DNA of 64,000 nucleotides, taken from the NCBI GenBank assembly GCA_028564675.1, contig JAOVVO010000240.1:42302-106301 (forward strand), given 5' to 3'. This stretch comes from Onchocerca lupi. Its lineage: Eukaryota; Nematoda; Chromadorea; Rhabditida; Onchocercidae. Shown here piece by piece: positions 22,601 through 37,800 of the stretch (positions are counted from its first letter, which is position 1; each line of letters opens with the position of its first letter). The notes below the pieces were generated by a model, which made no database searches, had not been told where the DNA came from, and saw nothing but the letters and a program-made list of their open reading frames with translations. A program made the position numbers and the translations under genes.

Positions 22601-25600
22601 AGCAAAAATTTACAGTTTAAATTCTGGACTTCTAGAAATCGTATGTGAATGATATTCACCTTTAAACAATTAATATATATTACTATTATAAATATATACA
22701 TCATATTTTCAGAGTAATTTGGAGGAAGGGATTTTGATATTTTTTAATTTTTGAAAATCTTAAAACGAATATTGGCAACATGAAAGTTAGTTCATGTTTT
22801 TGATCACCGTAGTATTAATAGTATTTAATATTTATTAAATTGCCAAATTTATATCAAATGACGATGTCAATTTTTCGCAGAAATAATTTTTTGATCTAAT
22901 TAAATTTTGATCAGATAAAAAAAAAGAAAAGCAAAATAAGAAAGGGACAAAATTCAAAAAATAAATAAGTAACGGCAAGTTCCAGGTTCCAATGAAATTT
23001 ACACATTTTGTTTCCATTAAATGGAAAAAAAGTTAAGTGAGGAATTTAGGAAAAAAATTGTTTGAAATAGTGAATTGAACTTTACATTCGTTTTTAAATA
23101 GCATTAAAAAGTTTGGAAATGCGCAAATATTCTATTTGAAGAAAAGAGAAAAAAATAAAAATAAAGTTTTGGAAACTTGTGATGTTGAAACATTTCTACA
23201 TATACAAAATTTTTTGTTCATCAATATAAAAAAATTATTTAAATTTGATGTTATCTGCTAACAGAAATACGAATGAGACAAAAAGCAAATATTAATGATG
23301 ATGATGAAAATGATGTTGATGTGATTTAAAATTTCAACAATTTGGAAATTTAAATACCAAAATTATGCAAAAATCTCATTCTTATATCTTATGCCGATAT
23401 CTTAAATCGCCTACAAAAGATACAGGATAATCAGGTAATAAATTATCAGACGCTAATGGCAATAACGAATCAGAAGAAATTATAGTTTTATGATTTTCGA
23501 GAAAAAATAACTTCATCGAACGATGAATGGAATTCAAAGTGACTTGTGATCATATTAATGAATTGAAAAAGCTTATTAAATGCATGAAAATCGTTATTGA
23601 ATATTTATGACTGGGCAATTATATTTAGATAATTAAATCTACAATTATATGAATCTTTCGATATTATAGCATTTTTATTAAGTGCTTCTCTTCCATAATG
23701 GATAATGAAGCGAAATTCAAAATGATATTTCGACTTTCGATTATTTTTGTGAATAAAATTTTATATGACTTACAATGTCTCTCAATTTTTAGTAATTATT
23801 GTAAATCAAAACTAATTAAATATTAATATTATCATATCAATCATAAATTTGTCATAAAACTGTGAGGATTCTAGATTTAATAAAGAATAAGCAAAAAATA
23901 AATATAAAAACAATTTGATGAGAGGAATATTTATATGTCTATTCATTTGAGTACACCACAAAAAATCATTTAATACTACGTTTTTAACTGATATTAATCA
24001 GTTACTGTTAAGTATATGCGAAAAACGTCGAGATGATTATAATTGATTCATGAAAACTAATAAGTTTTTTCTCCAATAAGTTTATTTGCTTTGTATTATT
24101 TGCTTTAGAAAATGCTTTTCTTCGTGAAGAATGAAAAATGAAATAATTCAATTTAAAATTTTACACATTTTTTATTTTCCTGAATTGAATATTTAATGTT
24201 TATAGAAAATTTAAACAATTTAAAGGTAAACAAACTTTCACATCAAAAATTAAACTTTAAGTGATTAAGATGAAGCGAAAAAATTAAAGAGCTGTTTGAA
24301 GTGATTAAAAGAAAAAAATACTGTTTAAGCATTTAAAGTGATGGATGATTTAAAAGCATTGTAAGAAATTTATCGGAAGAAAATTAATCTTTTAATTTAA
24401 AAAATATAGCATTAATGGAAGCTTTCATGAATTTAAAGAAACTTTTCAAATAATTAATTTTTCTTTTTTATAAAATCGATTTTATCTTATTTCATTTATA
24501 CCTATTTCTTCATAAGAGTTACGAAGTTGGATGCATAATATATACTTCAGATATCTTTTCGATATGATTTTAATTTAATTCCAATTTAATAACTTTAATT
24601 CAAATAAATTATATGTTGCACACTCAATCTCTTTCTATTTTTTCTTTTATTGCATTATTTGATTTATTTTCTGTTGCACTTTTCACTCATTTCTTTTTTA
24701 ACATTCGCACTTAGTTTTTGTTTTTTTTTTTTTTTCTTTAGATTTTACACTTATTGATATTTATGAAAAATAAAATCTGCAATACATTACAAAACATTTG
24801 TCTTATATGCTTTTTGCAAATTACCGACAACTAAATACCAGAATACTACGCTAATATTATCAGTAAGAAGGAAATGGTTCAAAGTTATCATTCATTTGAT
24901 TGAAAGCTATCATTCATGACTCGGAATTATCGCATTTGGATTCGAAATTATCGTTTTAATGATTTAAATTATCATTTATATTTTATTATTCGTATAATTT
25001 GAAAAAGGTAATAACTAAAAATTATTACTGTTAGATCACTTTTTTTTTTTTCATCAATAAACGGATTAATAAAAATTCAATTCTTTATTTTTTCTTCGCT
25101 TTTCAAAGTTTACAATAGCTTCCGTTATAAACAGAATGATTGATTTTACTGAGCATAATATTTCGATAAAATAAAATCTTCAAAATTTGAATTATTCGAT
25201 TAATTCTGTTATCTACCAATGCAACATAAATGCTTCATTATTTCGAAATCAAAATATTAAATTAAAATTGATGGATTTTGTTACAACCTATTCCTAAAAT
25301 AAAATGAAGTTGAATTCAAACGTATGATTTTGGCTTATTTCGAGTTGCATCTTATCATAATTATTAAGAAATAATTATTTATAAACTCAGTAGAGTTTAA
25401 TTTGTGAAGTTTATTTTATAAAATCTACTCAGTTTATTGCTGAAATATGAAAAATTATGCTATTTTGCAACGCAAATAAAAATTTCATATATTATGCAAT
25501 AAATTTTTATATGCAAGCAGAACAACAACAATAGCATTATTATCATTATTAATTATCCAAAAAATTAATGGAGCAATAAGGAGACATACTTTGAAACAGG

Positions 25601-27240
25601 ACTTTGAAAATGAGATAACATTTTTAGCATTTTGAAATGATACATGTAATATTATAAAATATAACATCATCTATCATAAATTGTACCAATTTTAAATCAA
25701 TTTTCATAAAAAATAATGCGAAATTTATGAAATTAGTTTGCCAACTAATTATTATTAATAATTAATGGGAAACATTTTCAAATTTGAGATTAATTTCTTG
25801 AAATTTTTAAATACATTGATTTTATATAGTACTGTATGCAATATATTACATATATTTTGATTTTACAAACTTTAAGAAACTCATCTTTATCATTAAAACG
25901 AATATTTTTCCAATTTATCAAATGTAGCTTACTAGATTTGTATGCAAAAAAAAAAAAAAAATTCCTTGGCTAATTTGAAACTTTCTAATAAATGTCCAAT
26001 TTTCTCCAGTTATTATATTGCAAAAAGAACAAAATTGATAAACTGGATGAATTTCGTAACTTTGCAAAAAATTTGAATATTGATAGACTGTATTCTAATT
26101 TCCAAAATTGCAAAAAAATCGTTCATTTTTCAATTAAAAATTATTTGTAGAAGTGGGAAAAGAGGTAAATGATCATCTCTATTATCGTTGCCAGATCATC
26201 CTCTATCATTTATATTTTTGCAATAAATGATTATCTTTGATGATCAATAAATGTTTTATTGTTATCAACAAATTATTGTCACTGCAATAAATGATTATAT
26301 TTGCGATTATCGTTGTGAAAATTTGAAAATAAATGATTATTATTATTTAATTTTGTTTTTATCCTAACATTTACTATGTGAGCACTTTTCGAAAATTCAA
26401 TTTAATAGTAAAGAGTTCTGAATAAAAAGTTGATTGCAGTGGTTCATAAGACTTGAAATATAAAAACAAATCAAATGAACAAATAAATTTTTTTAATTTC
26501 TTCAAAAATATGCAATGCTAAAAAAGACGAAAGTAATATTATTGAATTATCGATTTTTTTGTCTTTTTTTCTGATAGCATCTTTCATCAAAAATAAATAA
26601 AATTTATTGTGGATTTAACTGATCAATAGTTTCTAGAATATTGCATTGCTATTTGTTTAGTTTCTAATAGAAGATTTTTTTTTTGATTGTTTTCTTCTTC
26701 TTTCTTCATTTTTACCAAATTTTTGATCAGTTCTAATTTTGCAAATTTTTATTATTATTACTATTGTTGTTATTTTTGCCACTGTTATTGTTATCAATCT
26801 TGAAATTTCCTAACAAATAAATATACTTATTCGTTCATTTCCTGTTAATCAACAATGCATAATTTTTATTTATTTGATAACACTGAAGGTTTGCATATTT
26901 TGATAAAAATTTTTTTCCATAAATACTATTATTGAAAAGAATTTGATAATTCCACATAATTTATGCCGAATATAATCAAATAATATTAAAGAAATGAAAA
27001 CGAGAATGAGAAAATGAAAAGTTAGAAAAAAAATTGAGTGATTCATTCCCATTATGAGAACAATAAAATGAAGTAATAATGAAGAAGCAAAGAAGCAAAA
27101 AGAAGTGAAATGAAAGCGTACATAAACAAATATAAACCGTAACGGATGTGACATTGGGAGTGTCAACATTCCAGTAATTCCATTCCATTTTATTCCATTT
27201 AGTGATGGTAATAAACAAAAAGAGAAAGGTGATTTTGTCA

Positions 27241-27256
27241 AGGTGACATGTCACCT
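27241..27256. promoter_or_regulatory. Perfect 16-bp palindrome upstream of the peroxidase gene
   Basis: AGGTGACATGTCACCT equals its own reverse complement. It can be read as two AGGTGA half-sites pointing inward with a CATG spacer. It lies 1.56 kb upstream of the peroxidase ATG in a locally less AT-rich stretch. A dimeric transcription-factor site is inference only. Confidence 0.25.
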
Positions 27257-27687
27257 GGAATAGATCGTCTTTGTTAAAACGAAGAAATGACGTAGAAGGG
27301 CGGCGGCTTCAAAAAAAAAAAAAATAGAAAGTTAAGAAAAGAACGCTTGTTTTCGTTCGATGAGACGTTTTACTTTCAATCCATGACAAATTCTCCGTCC
27401 TGTTTGAGTGTGTATTTAATAGTACTTGAGTATTTGTATACATATGTTTAATAATACATATTATTTGTCCTTACGTATATTTGATCAATGAATTTCCATG
27501 TAATTGCAATATGAAAGAAGACGGATGAAGATGAAGAGACAACCAGATATTAGTAAAAAGAATTACATTAATTATTCTTTTTATTTCTGTTTAGTAATTA
27601 ATTCATTTTTATTTATGTGTGAATGCTATGTGAACCAAAACAAATAGACGGACAGCCGGACAGCAGGATTGGCGGACGGATAAATAT

Positions 27688-27813
27688 GGATTGATGGAGA
27701 GGAATGACGAGATGGAAGGATGAGAGGAAGGAAGGAAGGAGGAAGAGAGGAATGAAGCGGTGAAAGGATGAAGGAAGGAAGGAAGAAGGAAGAAGCAAAA
27801 GGACAGGAGATGA
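27688..27813 (+). repeat. Purine-rich (GGAA)n-like tract
   Basis: About 125 bp are almost entirely A and G on the plus strand, with repeated GGAAGGAA and GGAAGAAGG units. The apparent minus-strand frames over it (Ser/Phe/Leu/Pro-rich) are by-products of the repeat. Confidence 0.7.
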
Positions 27814-28817
27814 AACCAGCCACCTGTCCGTCCTGTCACCCCTCTTTCAACTTCTCTCCCTCCCACTATCATCTCTTCTAAATAAAGAATTGTAGGAAAA
27901 GAATGCCGCCTTGCCATTGTTCACCAAAGCGACGAACTGCTACTGCTATTATTAGTAGTACTTATAAATCGACTTTTACTTATATACTTATTTATTCATC
28001 TTATCTAACAATTATTTTAAAAAATTTCTAATTACTATAAATTTTTCGAAATATTAAAAAATTTATATCAATCAGTTGAAATTTTGTTTTTTTCAAGAAA
28101 AAGAATAAAACTCTTTTTTTCCTGCATTCGTTTCCTTTTTCAATATTTTTTTCTACTTTAAAATTATCGTTAAAAAGTGATAAACAAATTCAAATTTATG
28201 CTTATTCCCAAATTTTTTAGAAATAATTTTATTTCTAACAAAAAAATTAATTATTTCAGAATTTTTCAGAATTTTTCATCGTAACTTTTGTTTCATTTCT
28301 TTTTTTTTTTTTTTTTTTGCTCTAAAAAAATGATCTTAAAAAAACCAAATTTAAAATTGAATTCATTTTAAATTTAAATTTTGAAAACATCACTAAAATG
28401 TCACTAGAATGTTGCCGATTTGAATAGCCCGTAATTAATTAGCTGGTAAATTTTTATCAAAACTTCCTATCTTTTTCCAGCTGACAATTTCATGCAATCC
28501 TTTTTAGTTATCCAAAGACCGGTTAATTCACCAATTGTTTTTCAGCCAACAAAGAAAATTGTTGCAGAAATAGGAAATAGCCAGTTTATTACTATAGCTG
28601 AGACAAGAAATATTTCTCACCACTGTTAAATATTACGGAAATCCGAAAATCTTACCTTCTGAAATATAATCCGGAAGAATCGTAACGAAAAATTGGTATA
28701 ATATAACGCTACAATAGTTGTACACATTTAATTGCGTTATTTTTTTTTTTTTATTTTTTATTTTTCTCCTTATTTCGCTCTAAAACACTAATCCTTTGAT
28801 TGTTCCGATAAGGCAAA

Positions 28818-31802
28818 ATGATCAGAACAATTTGCATACAACAACTGCAGTTTATTTTACTATTCTTAACCGGTTCGTTTTTAAATTTTTAATTTTCAAT
28901 TTTTTTTTTCCATTTTTTGCAAAATTTTTCTTTTTTAATTTTTACATTTGTATTTATTATCTTACGCAATTCATATACATCATATAGTAATAGATAAAGA
29001 TAGTCGAAGACAGATCAATTAAGACAGTTTAATTTGACTGTCATTTCATTCCTTTTTTTCTCGATTTTATGCCTAAGGAGTAAATTCCTTCTTGAATTCG
29101 CAAAATTTCATAAAAATGGTTTTTTTAAATTTAAAAAAAAAAAGAAGAAAATCGATGATTGATTTTTTTTATATAGGCATATTTTATGAATGTTTTAAAA
29201 TTTATTTATTTTGTTTCCACAGAATTTATCATACAAAAAATTCGAAATTTTGAAGTAAAATTTATAATTAATTTACAATGCAATTTTCATGACTGCCAAT
29301 TTTTTTACGAAAAGTTTGATTAATCTTTTCTGTATGATAATTTTACTTTATTGGCTATTATATTGTGCAAAATATGAATGGAAAAAAAAACTGGAAATTT
29401 TATACATCAATTAATTTTCAGACTGAAAAAAAGATTCTTGAATGATTGTTAAAAATACGGAATTTTTTGAAACCAATTTAAAATTTGTCCTTAATCCAAA
29501 TATGATAAAACAAAACTGATCAAATATATTCGAATAAATACAATAAAACATGCAATTTAGGAATCAGTTGATAAAAATTCGAAAATACTTAAGTTTTCTT
29601 TTTAATTCAGGAATTTTCAATTTAATTTTATCAAAATTTTTAACTCGAAGTTTAGAACTTAATATTATTTAACATAATTCATATGTGAATATTTAATGTT
29701 ATCTTCAAACATTCGTAATTTTGCTTCATGCAAGCATAAATCCTCAAAGTTTTGCTCTTTTCTTGCGAAAAAAATTGCAAATTTAAAAGCATTTTTTGAG
29801 CTAATCCACATAGTCTGATGCATCGTTTTAAAAATTGAATTGAAAAGAAATCTAACTGGAACCGTAAAAGGGAAATGAGCCAAAATTAATGCATTAAAAG
29901 GTTATACACGGTGCGAAATTTGATCTGTTGCGGCATCGGTCATTTAATAATGCAATTGTGCGACGCTTTCGTTTCAAATTAGATTGACAAAAAAAAAAAA
30001 ATTCCGGAATCAATAAAAAATTTCAAGTTTTGTAAGCCCAAATTATTCAGAAATTCAGTTATACAATTTTAATAATCATTTTAATTTTTTCAACAAAATA
30101 ATCTATCATTAATTGATTTTATATTAGAATATTTTAAAAGGCCAGTAATGCTTAAGAATAAGAATTACTGTTGCTGAAAAGCTTGTTTATTGCATACCTT
30201 TGAAAGCATCTAATAAGTAAAATTCGAATTATTAATTGGTGAAAGGTTTAGTTAGTATTAATTTCAGTTAAGCATAGCACAGCAAATAATTCATTAACTA
30301 TTTTTTAAATTTAATTAATTATTGCAGAAGTTGCACCACAATTATCATTACCACAAACTAATAAATTTAAATGTTTGCCGAATGGTTGCTGTGATGAACA
30401 TCAATGGTGCCGTTTTTGGGCATCAATTGGTGAATGTTCAGCAAATCCGGAATGGATGGCCGCAAATTGTCAACTAGCGTGTAACACGTGTAATATCGAC
30501 GTAGCAGGTTGAATTTAAATTTATTCTAATTAAATGTTATGGAACATATTTCATTTCAGGATTTTTAGTATTTTGTTTATAATATAAATAACGCCAAAAT
30601 TATATACATGTAATACATTTTAAATAAGTGATAAAATGAATCCATATGAATTCATTGATTAATTTCCATCAGTATTACCTCTCAAAATGAAATTTACTTA
30701 TTTTAATTCTTAAATAAAAGAATTCTTTTCCTACTAATTTATTATTTCCAATAAAAAATGAGAAATAATGCTTAATTTTAAAATAATCATATTACAACCT
30801 TTCTTGCCTGCTAATCATTTCGTTCATTAAAACACTGATCAGATTTTATTATGCAATTGAGATAAATACTTGTTAATATCTAAATAAACTATCGATAAAA
30901 CAATTTGATCTTCAATTTTTTGTCTCTTTGGAACAATAAAAAATTAAACACTATTATGAATCAAATAATAAAAATTATGAATGCATTTACCGAACATTTT
31001 CCATTTTTTGTTTGAAATCGATAAAAGTATGAGTTTTCACTTTCCTTTTTTTTTTTCAAATGTCAACATGCTAAACATATATTAATTACTATGATATTTT
31101 CTTAAAATGGCTAGATCTTTGTTTGTTCTTTGAAATTAAAAATTTTCTTTTTTTAAAAGCAATTTTGATTTTTTTTCCTCCAATTCGTTCTCTCTCCTTC
31201 CCTTTTTTCTATTTTTTTCCTAATAGCAAAAAGATTCCTTAATAATTTGCGAATAATAAAGATTATAATAGAACCATTTCTATTTAATAATTACGATTGT
31301 AATTACCATAAAGTGTAGAAGTATGACAATTTTAAAGTAAATATATGTAATAGAATCTAAAGATTGCTTAAAAATTAGTTGGTATTATTTCATATTTACT
31401 CAATAACAATCAATTAATCTGAACTATGAATAACTTGTAATAAGCATATGAATTTAGCTGGATAATATTTTATAACTCACTTTTTTTTAAAAAACCTCAG
31501 AGAAGGAATTATCCGTTTTATCATTATGCATCGATAATTACGACAATGATGATTTCCTGAAATTATTTCACAAGTGAATTACCATACTTTATGAAATGCA
31601 TTTCAATTCTGTAATAAAAAAAAGAAACAACAAATAAGTTAAAAATGCTCAAAGTAAACTGTGATGAAATTCAGTTTTTTTTTCTAAATAATCGAATACA
31701 AATAAACCAATTATTTTACATAACAATGAAACTTTTTATAAAAAATATCCTTTATTTTCACAGAAATTTTATGAAAAATGAATGCAAATCTTTCATTTTT
31801 TC

Positions 31803-31833
<31 letters not shown>

Positions 31834-34800
31834 TTATTAGGAATATTTCTAGCATAAAAGAACAGGTTATTTCATTGGAATTGTATTTGTGTTTTAAAAA
31901 AAAATCCTGAGTTTTTTTTTCTTTTTGTTTCTTCTAAATATTTAAAAGAATTGATTTCTGATCAATTAATTGATTGAGCAGTTTAAAATTTTAAAAGAAA
32001 CGAATGCATTAATCATTTGCATCCAGTAATTCACTTAAATTATTATGAATGACATGATGTTAGTGAGTATTATTTCGAACAAATTTGCAAAAATTGTCAG
32101 AAATTTGTTGAGAAAGCTTACTTCATAGCACTTTTTTTTTTATTTAACTTAGTTTTTTAGCTATTTTATAGTCATACTGAGGTATAATTTAAGTTGTGAT
32201 GCGTTGATCTTAATGATTCTAAGTAACAAAAAAAAGCGAATTTCAATTAAAATGAAATTTATTGAAATTAATTTTATGCAACATTTTTTGAAAAGATTAA
32301 CATTTTAGTGTCAACAGAAACAAAACAGGAGCACATATCCAATTTAGATTAAATTACTGAACAAGTCAATCTTTATTCAAAACCAATTTTTATTCTAATT
32401 GAATATGTGTGTGTGTGTGTTTTGTTTAAAGTGATCTTTCCACATTGTTACTATTTTTCTACTACCATCTTCGTTTGCTTTTAATTAAGCATACTGATGA
32501 TCTAATTAATTAAAATTTTTTCAGCATAACATTTTTTTTCCCAACAGGACATCTTCACCTTGTTGGTTCATAGGTAAGCAGATCATTTCAGAAAAATCGA
32601 TTATATCATCAGTGTAGTATAAAAATTTCTTAAAATTCCATCCCCAAAAAACATTAAAAATAATTAATTCAACAATTACCGGACCAAGTGATACAAAATG
32701 GCTAAATTCTGAATATTCATAACTCTATGAAATGCCTGATCTAACAAAAATTAAGATAGTTGAGGAACCATGGACTACTGCATCCATAATGATACTTGAC
32801 CAATATTTAGGAGAAATTACTCCTATTATTCTATCATTTTAATTCATTTAAAACTTCGAAATGTTTTATTATTTTTTCAAAAGCAAAAAAAAGCAAAAAT
32901 AAGAAGAGACAAAAGAATGCGAATCGATTTGTTTAAAAAGTGAGGAAAAAAGAAATAGAGATTTTGAATAACAAAATGAATGTTATCACATAATAAAATT
33001 TAACTTTTTGAAAAGAAATGAAAGAACAAAGACTTTTCAGCAAAAATGATTTTAAATTATCATCAAATTTCATTTAGATTTTATTGTTAATCATTTGAAT
33101 ATATGATTAGTTGAAAAAATTTGATGAAAAAATTTGGAATAATGACAAGAAAGTGATTTTTAAAAGAAGGAAATTTTATAGCTAAACGTAAATTTGTATG
33201 ATTAGATGGATTTTTAGAAAATTTCATTTTGAAAAATATTTTAATGCCAGTTATAAGTGGAGCTCATGTGAGGATGCGTCTTTGTCTATTTGTTTGTGTT
33301 TGTGTATTTTACTTTCATATTTATTTACCAATAAACGTTATTCTGTTTTCTAAATATATTTTAGAGCAATGAACGAAATTTTTCTGATTTTTAAAACATT
33401 TATGAAATTTTAATCTCAAATTGATTATTATTACTGCATTAATTACATTTCTCATTCATAATAAAATAAATAAAAGTTGACAATTGTGAAATGCCAATTA
33501 GATATGATAAAAAAAAATCTTTTTGAGTATAAAATTTGAATAAAACCTTTGATAAGTAAAAATATAAAATTTATAGTTTTTTACTACACATTTTTCTTTT
33601 CAATTTCTTTTTTTTTGTGTACCTTTTTTTCCTCGTATTTTTTCGTTGTTACGAAACTGTGAAACTAAATTTGAAAATTCTTTTTTAAATAAGTAAAAAT
33701 GTTTGGATAAAAAATTGTATATTTATAATTGTGGATGAAATTATGTTAATTTTTTGTTTCTGTTTATTAAATTAATGTAATCAAAAATAATACTTTATAG
33801 ATTTCCTTTTTTTCTCTAACTTATTCTTTTAAATAACAGCCATTCATTGATAGGTAAAATGCATATATATTAGTAATGGTAATTACTCTTGAATTTTTTT
33901 TTTTCATTCTTCATTTACTAAATTTTATTTATGAAGGGATTTCGACCATATTATTTGTTGGGGAAGAAGAGGAAGAAATGAATGTTCAAATGCATTGGTA
34001 AATGAAGATGAGAAGGGAGATTGCGCTGATTAGTTATCAAAATGGGGAAATTGATTAGGAAAAAGTTTAGATTCGAAGGTCAACCATCAGGTGTATGATA
34101 AAAAAAGGTGACAAATCCAGTGATGGAGGAAGTATTTGATATATTATCAAAGCATTTGAGGAAAATATCTAAGGACGTTCGAATAGATTGAGTTGATAAT
34201 CCAAATCACAAAAATGATATAGTTAATGCTAATTTGCCATTGGCAATTCTGTCAATCAATATATCTTGGTAAAAAAGATCAGAGCAGACTTTTGTGACCT
34301 TTATGATGGTTGATAGTAATTAATTTTGGAATTTATTCAATTATTTTATGAAACGGTGCCTTTTCCATGATTCTCTTCAGTGATTACTATGATTTTACGT
34401 TAAGGTTAGAATACTATTTTCTGTCTAAACAGCTTTTGATCGTTGTAAAATCTTTTTAGTCTTTTTGTTATCAGTAATGCAGATATAAAAATATTGACAA
34501 TGATATTGGTAGTGTTAATAAAAACTGAATGATAATTATCGCATAATGTTAGCAATCAGTTGCTAGATATAACAAAAATTATTTCAAGATATATTAGTAT
34601 GATTGCTGATTAGTAACCAGTTATTAAATGTAACACAAGTTTATCATTTCATGATTTTATGATCAGTAGAAAAAAAAATATTAAAGGTATTATTAATTAA
34701 TCACTTCCATTTTATTCATCAATCATAGCTGCTTTGAAAAACTGATAGTGTGGTATTTTACTGATTCTCATTCTTTTTTTTTCTTAGTCTTTGTTCATTT

Positions 34801-37800
34801 TAATTAATTATTTCGTAAAATGATACAATGAATTGTGACATTTCCACACAAATGCAATACGATGAAATGCATGCAATGCAAATGGAAATTAATTTACATG
34901 AAGATGTCAGTTGGACGTTACTTTCCTTCATGCAATTTTTTTTTTTTTTGAATTCCGAAAGTTCTAAACAAGAAAGTAAACAATCGAAACAACGAGAAAA
35001 AGAAGGAATATTGCAACAATTTACCCTTTATTCAAGCTCAAATTTATTTGATTTTATCACTCGAATCATTTGGTATTATCAATTAAGTGAGATGAAGGAA
35101 AAATGTGAATATCGTAAAACAGAGTACAAAAAAAGCGAGTGTTAAGAGTTGGTTTTCAACGATAAATGAAAGAGAAATGGAATTTAAAATTGTCACAATT
35201 AGAAAATTCGAAGTATTCAATCAAATTTTATGATATTTTAAGCAATGAATGAAAAAATTTACATCAAATATTTAAAAAAATTTTTTTCTTGCAGACGGAA
35301 AATAAAGGGAATGATGCTATTTTATTGGCATTATAATAGCGGCTTCATTTTTTAAATCAAAATTTAATAAAATGAAGTGCAAATTAATGAATTCGATTTC
35401 TCTTATCAGTAGTAACATCACGAAAATATATACTCTTCAGTTTCGTCACATATTTATCTATTTCGAACTTCAGCTCTTATAAACAAATATCGATTCAATT
35501 TTTTCGTAATCCTCATCGTTTATAGTTATTATATAATAAGAACAATTATTATTATTCTATTGCTGGATTTGTTCATGTATCATTTCTCGAAACAATGCAT
35601 GGATGATGATTTCTGAATTTTCAAAATTTCAGAAAACTAGCAAACTGACGGATAAAATAGGAAAATTGATGCCAACTGATGACAAATTAGTAAAATGATG
35701 ACAATTAATGAATATGGTTAGAGAGGAATCATTGATTGATACGGATGAACAATGATTTCTCAATGATTGATTGATTTAGAAATCAATGCGAGCAACAGAA
35801 TATCGTGGAAGATAGAGAAATTTGCTTAGAAACTAAGTTATTAAATTTCTTTACAGATAATAATATCATTTGAATGCAGTGATCTGTTATAAGCTAAAGG
35901 TTACTGAATATATCAAACTGGTCATAATAATTAGTTTGAAAGAGATGAAAGATGAAAATTATTCGAATCAAATTATAGTGATTTATAAAAAAAAAGAAAT
36001 GATTCTTTGATGTACCTATAAAATTTAATTCAAATTATCTTATGAGAAGAGAAATTAATGCTATAAAATACTGCCGCATTTCAATTTATCTTGTAATAAT
36101 CGATTAAAAATTAATAAATAATATCTTAAAATAATTTAACTAAAAAATCATATCAAGTTTGAAATGTTATTTTTTTGACTGTATTAAAAGTAATAAAGAA
36201 AAAATAATTCGAATTGGATCAAAAGCTCTCCTATTTTGTAAAAATTGTATCTATGAAATTCAAAATTCTCTTATATTATGAAAAATCTTAATTTAAACTT
36301 AAAATTCAAGAAAAAGTGAAATATTTACAATTGTAACTCTTCAGAACACTAAATTCCAATTTGATTAAATTCTCCGTTTTTTTAATTATTTAAATATTAT
36401 ATGATAATAGACAAAATATAAAAAGCAAAATAGTAATATTAAAATTAAAAATAATAAAATTTGCATTAAAAAGATATAATTTTGCCATAGTCTTTTCTTC
36501 TTTCCATCTTTTTTTTATTCGCCTATAATTTTGACCTTGAGAAACATGAAGAAAGAGAAATAATAATGGCAAATGCAAGAGAGATATTGTTGAAATGAAG
36601 AATGAATAAAAAGATGGTGTAGAATTAAAAATTGAATGAAATATCCATCTAATGGTTTTTCATGCATAATTTGATAGTTATGAAAAAATTTAACTTTCTG
36701 CCTAGAAATTTTGAAAGAGAAAGAAACTTGCAAAAGTTGAATTCTTTGTCAACATTTATAATTTTCAATGACGATACTATCAAAATTTAATCTTCATGCT
36801 TTTCAAGATGATAATTGCCTTAAATTTGAAACTGATAATGCTGAGGATACTTGTTATTTAGCAAACAATTGACTTTATATAGTGAATGATAATGTTATCG
36901 AACAATTCCTATCAAAATTTTCCTTCTCTTTATCACATTAAAATTTAAGTATATACCTCATTCCGAAAAATTTTAACGATTACATAATTTGAATTGTGTA
37001 AAAATTTAACCAATCTTCGTATATTATTACTATTCTTAACGAAATACTGTTCTGATGATAATTATTATCACAAAATTTATTATCTTAAATTTTGATTACC
37101 TGTATTTTATAAACATTTACAATGTAATATTTCAAAATGGTTTTTATTTGTAATTTTTTTGATGAAAAGTTTTTTCCTGTCAAAATTCTCTGATAAAATG
37201 AAAATAGCAACATTAACTATTGTTTTCTAATAAACAAAAATATAAAATGAAAACGAAATCGTTAATGAAAAACTTTCAGTTTTTCTTTCTTCTTTTTCTT
37301 CTCAAATTGATTATGTCTAAAATATAAATAAATTTTATAAATGAGTTTTTCTTTTTTTCCTGTCCATAAATTTTTGCAGAAGTAAAAACAAAGACGAAAT
37401 TTTTACAATTTATTATTTCTTCATGTTGTAATTTTTTATTACACTTTTACAAATAGATTTGTTGTGCTAGTTTTTTATTTGTTTTTCGTTGTTTATGTTG
37501 AAAGTTGCTATTGTTTTTATCATTTTATTCATTTTATACTACTTTGTTTTGACGAAAAAGTGGAAGAAATTCAGACGTTAATTATTAATCGAGGGATTTT
37601 TTGAAATTTCAGTAAAATAGAGAAATTGTTTTCAATTTTCTACAGATTTTCAAATTATCAAATATTCTGCATTATCGAATGATTATGAGATAGGAAAAAA
37701 ATTTTGGAAAAAGATGACATTTTGAACATTGATATTGCTCGCATCACTGAAATATAAAATGAATGGTATTTGAAATTAAATATGAATCATTTAGGATAAC

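Larger units (their letters stand above)
20001..28817. other. AT-rich intergenic region, no gene seen
   Basis: Nearly 9 kb of strongly AT-rich sequence with homopolymers and short chance frames only. The exception is the more complex 27.1-27.95 kb part, which has a 16-bp palindrome at 27241-27256, a short GC patch near 27300 and a purine-rich tract. That part lies 0.9-1.7 kb before the peroxidase start and may contain its promoter, but no core element can be assigned. Confidence 0.5.

Noticed and set aside
27609..27917. Minus-strand frames of 61-102 codons, Ser/Phe/Pro-rich
   Set aside because: They are translations of the GGAA purine tract; three frames are open at once for the same reason.
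34828..35145. 105-codon plus-strand frame in peroxidase intron 2
   Set aside because: No recognisable motif, Lys/Glu/Ser bias of A-rich DNA and a Phe run from a T tract.
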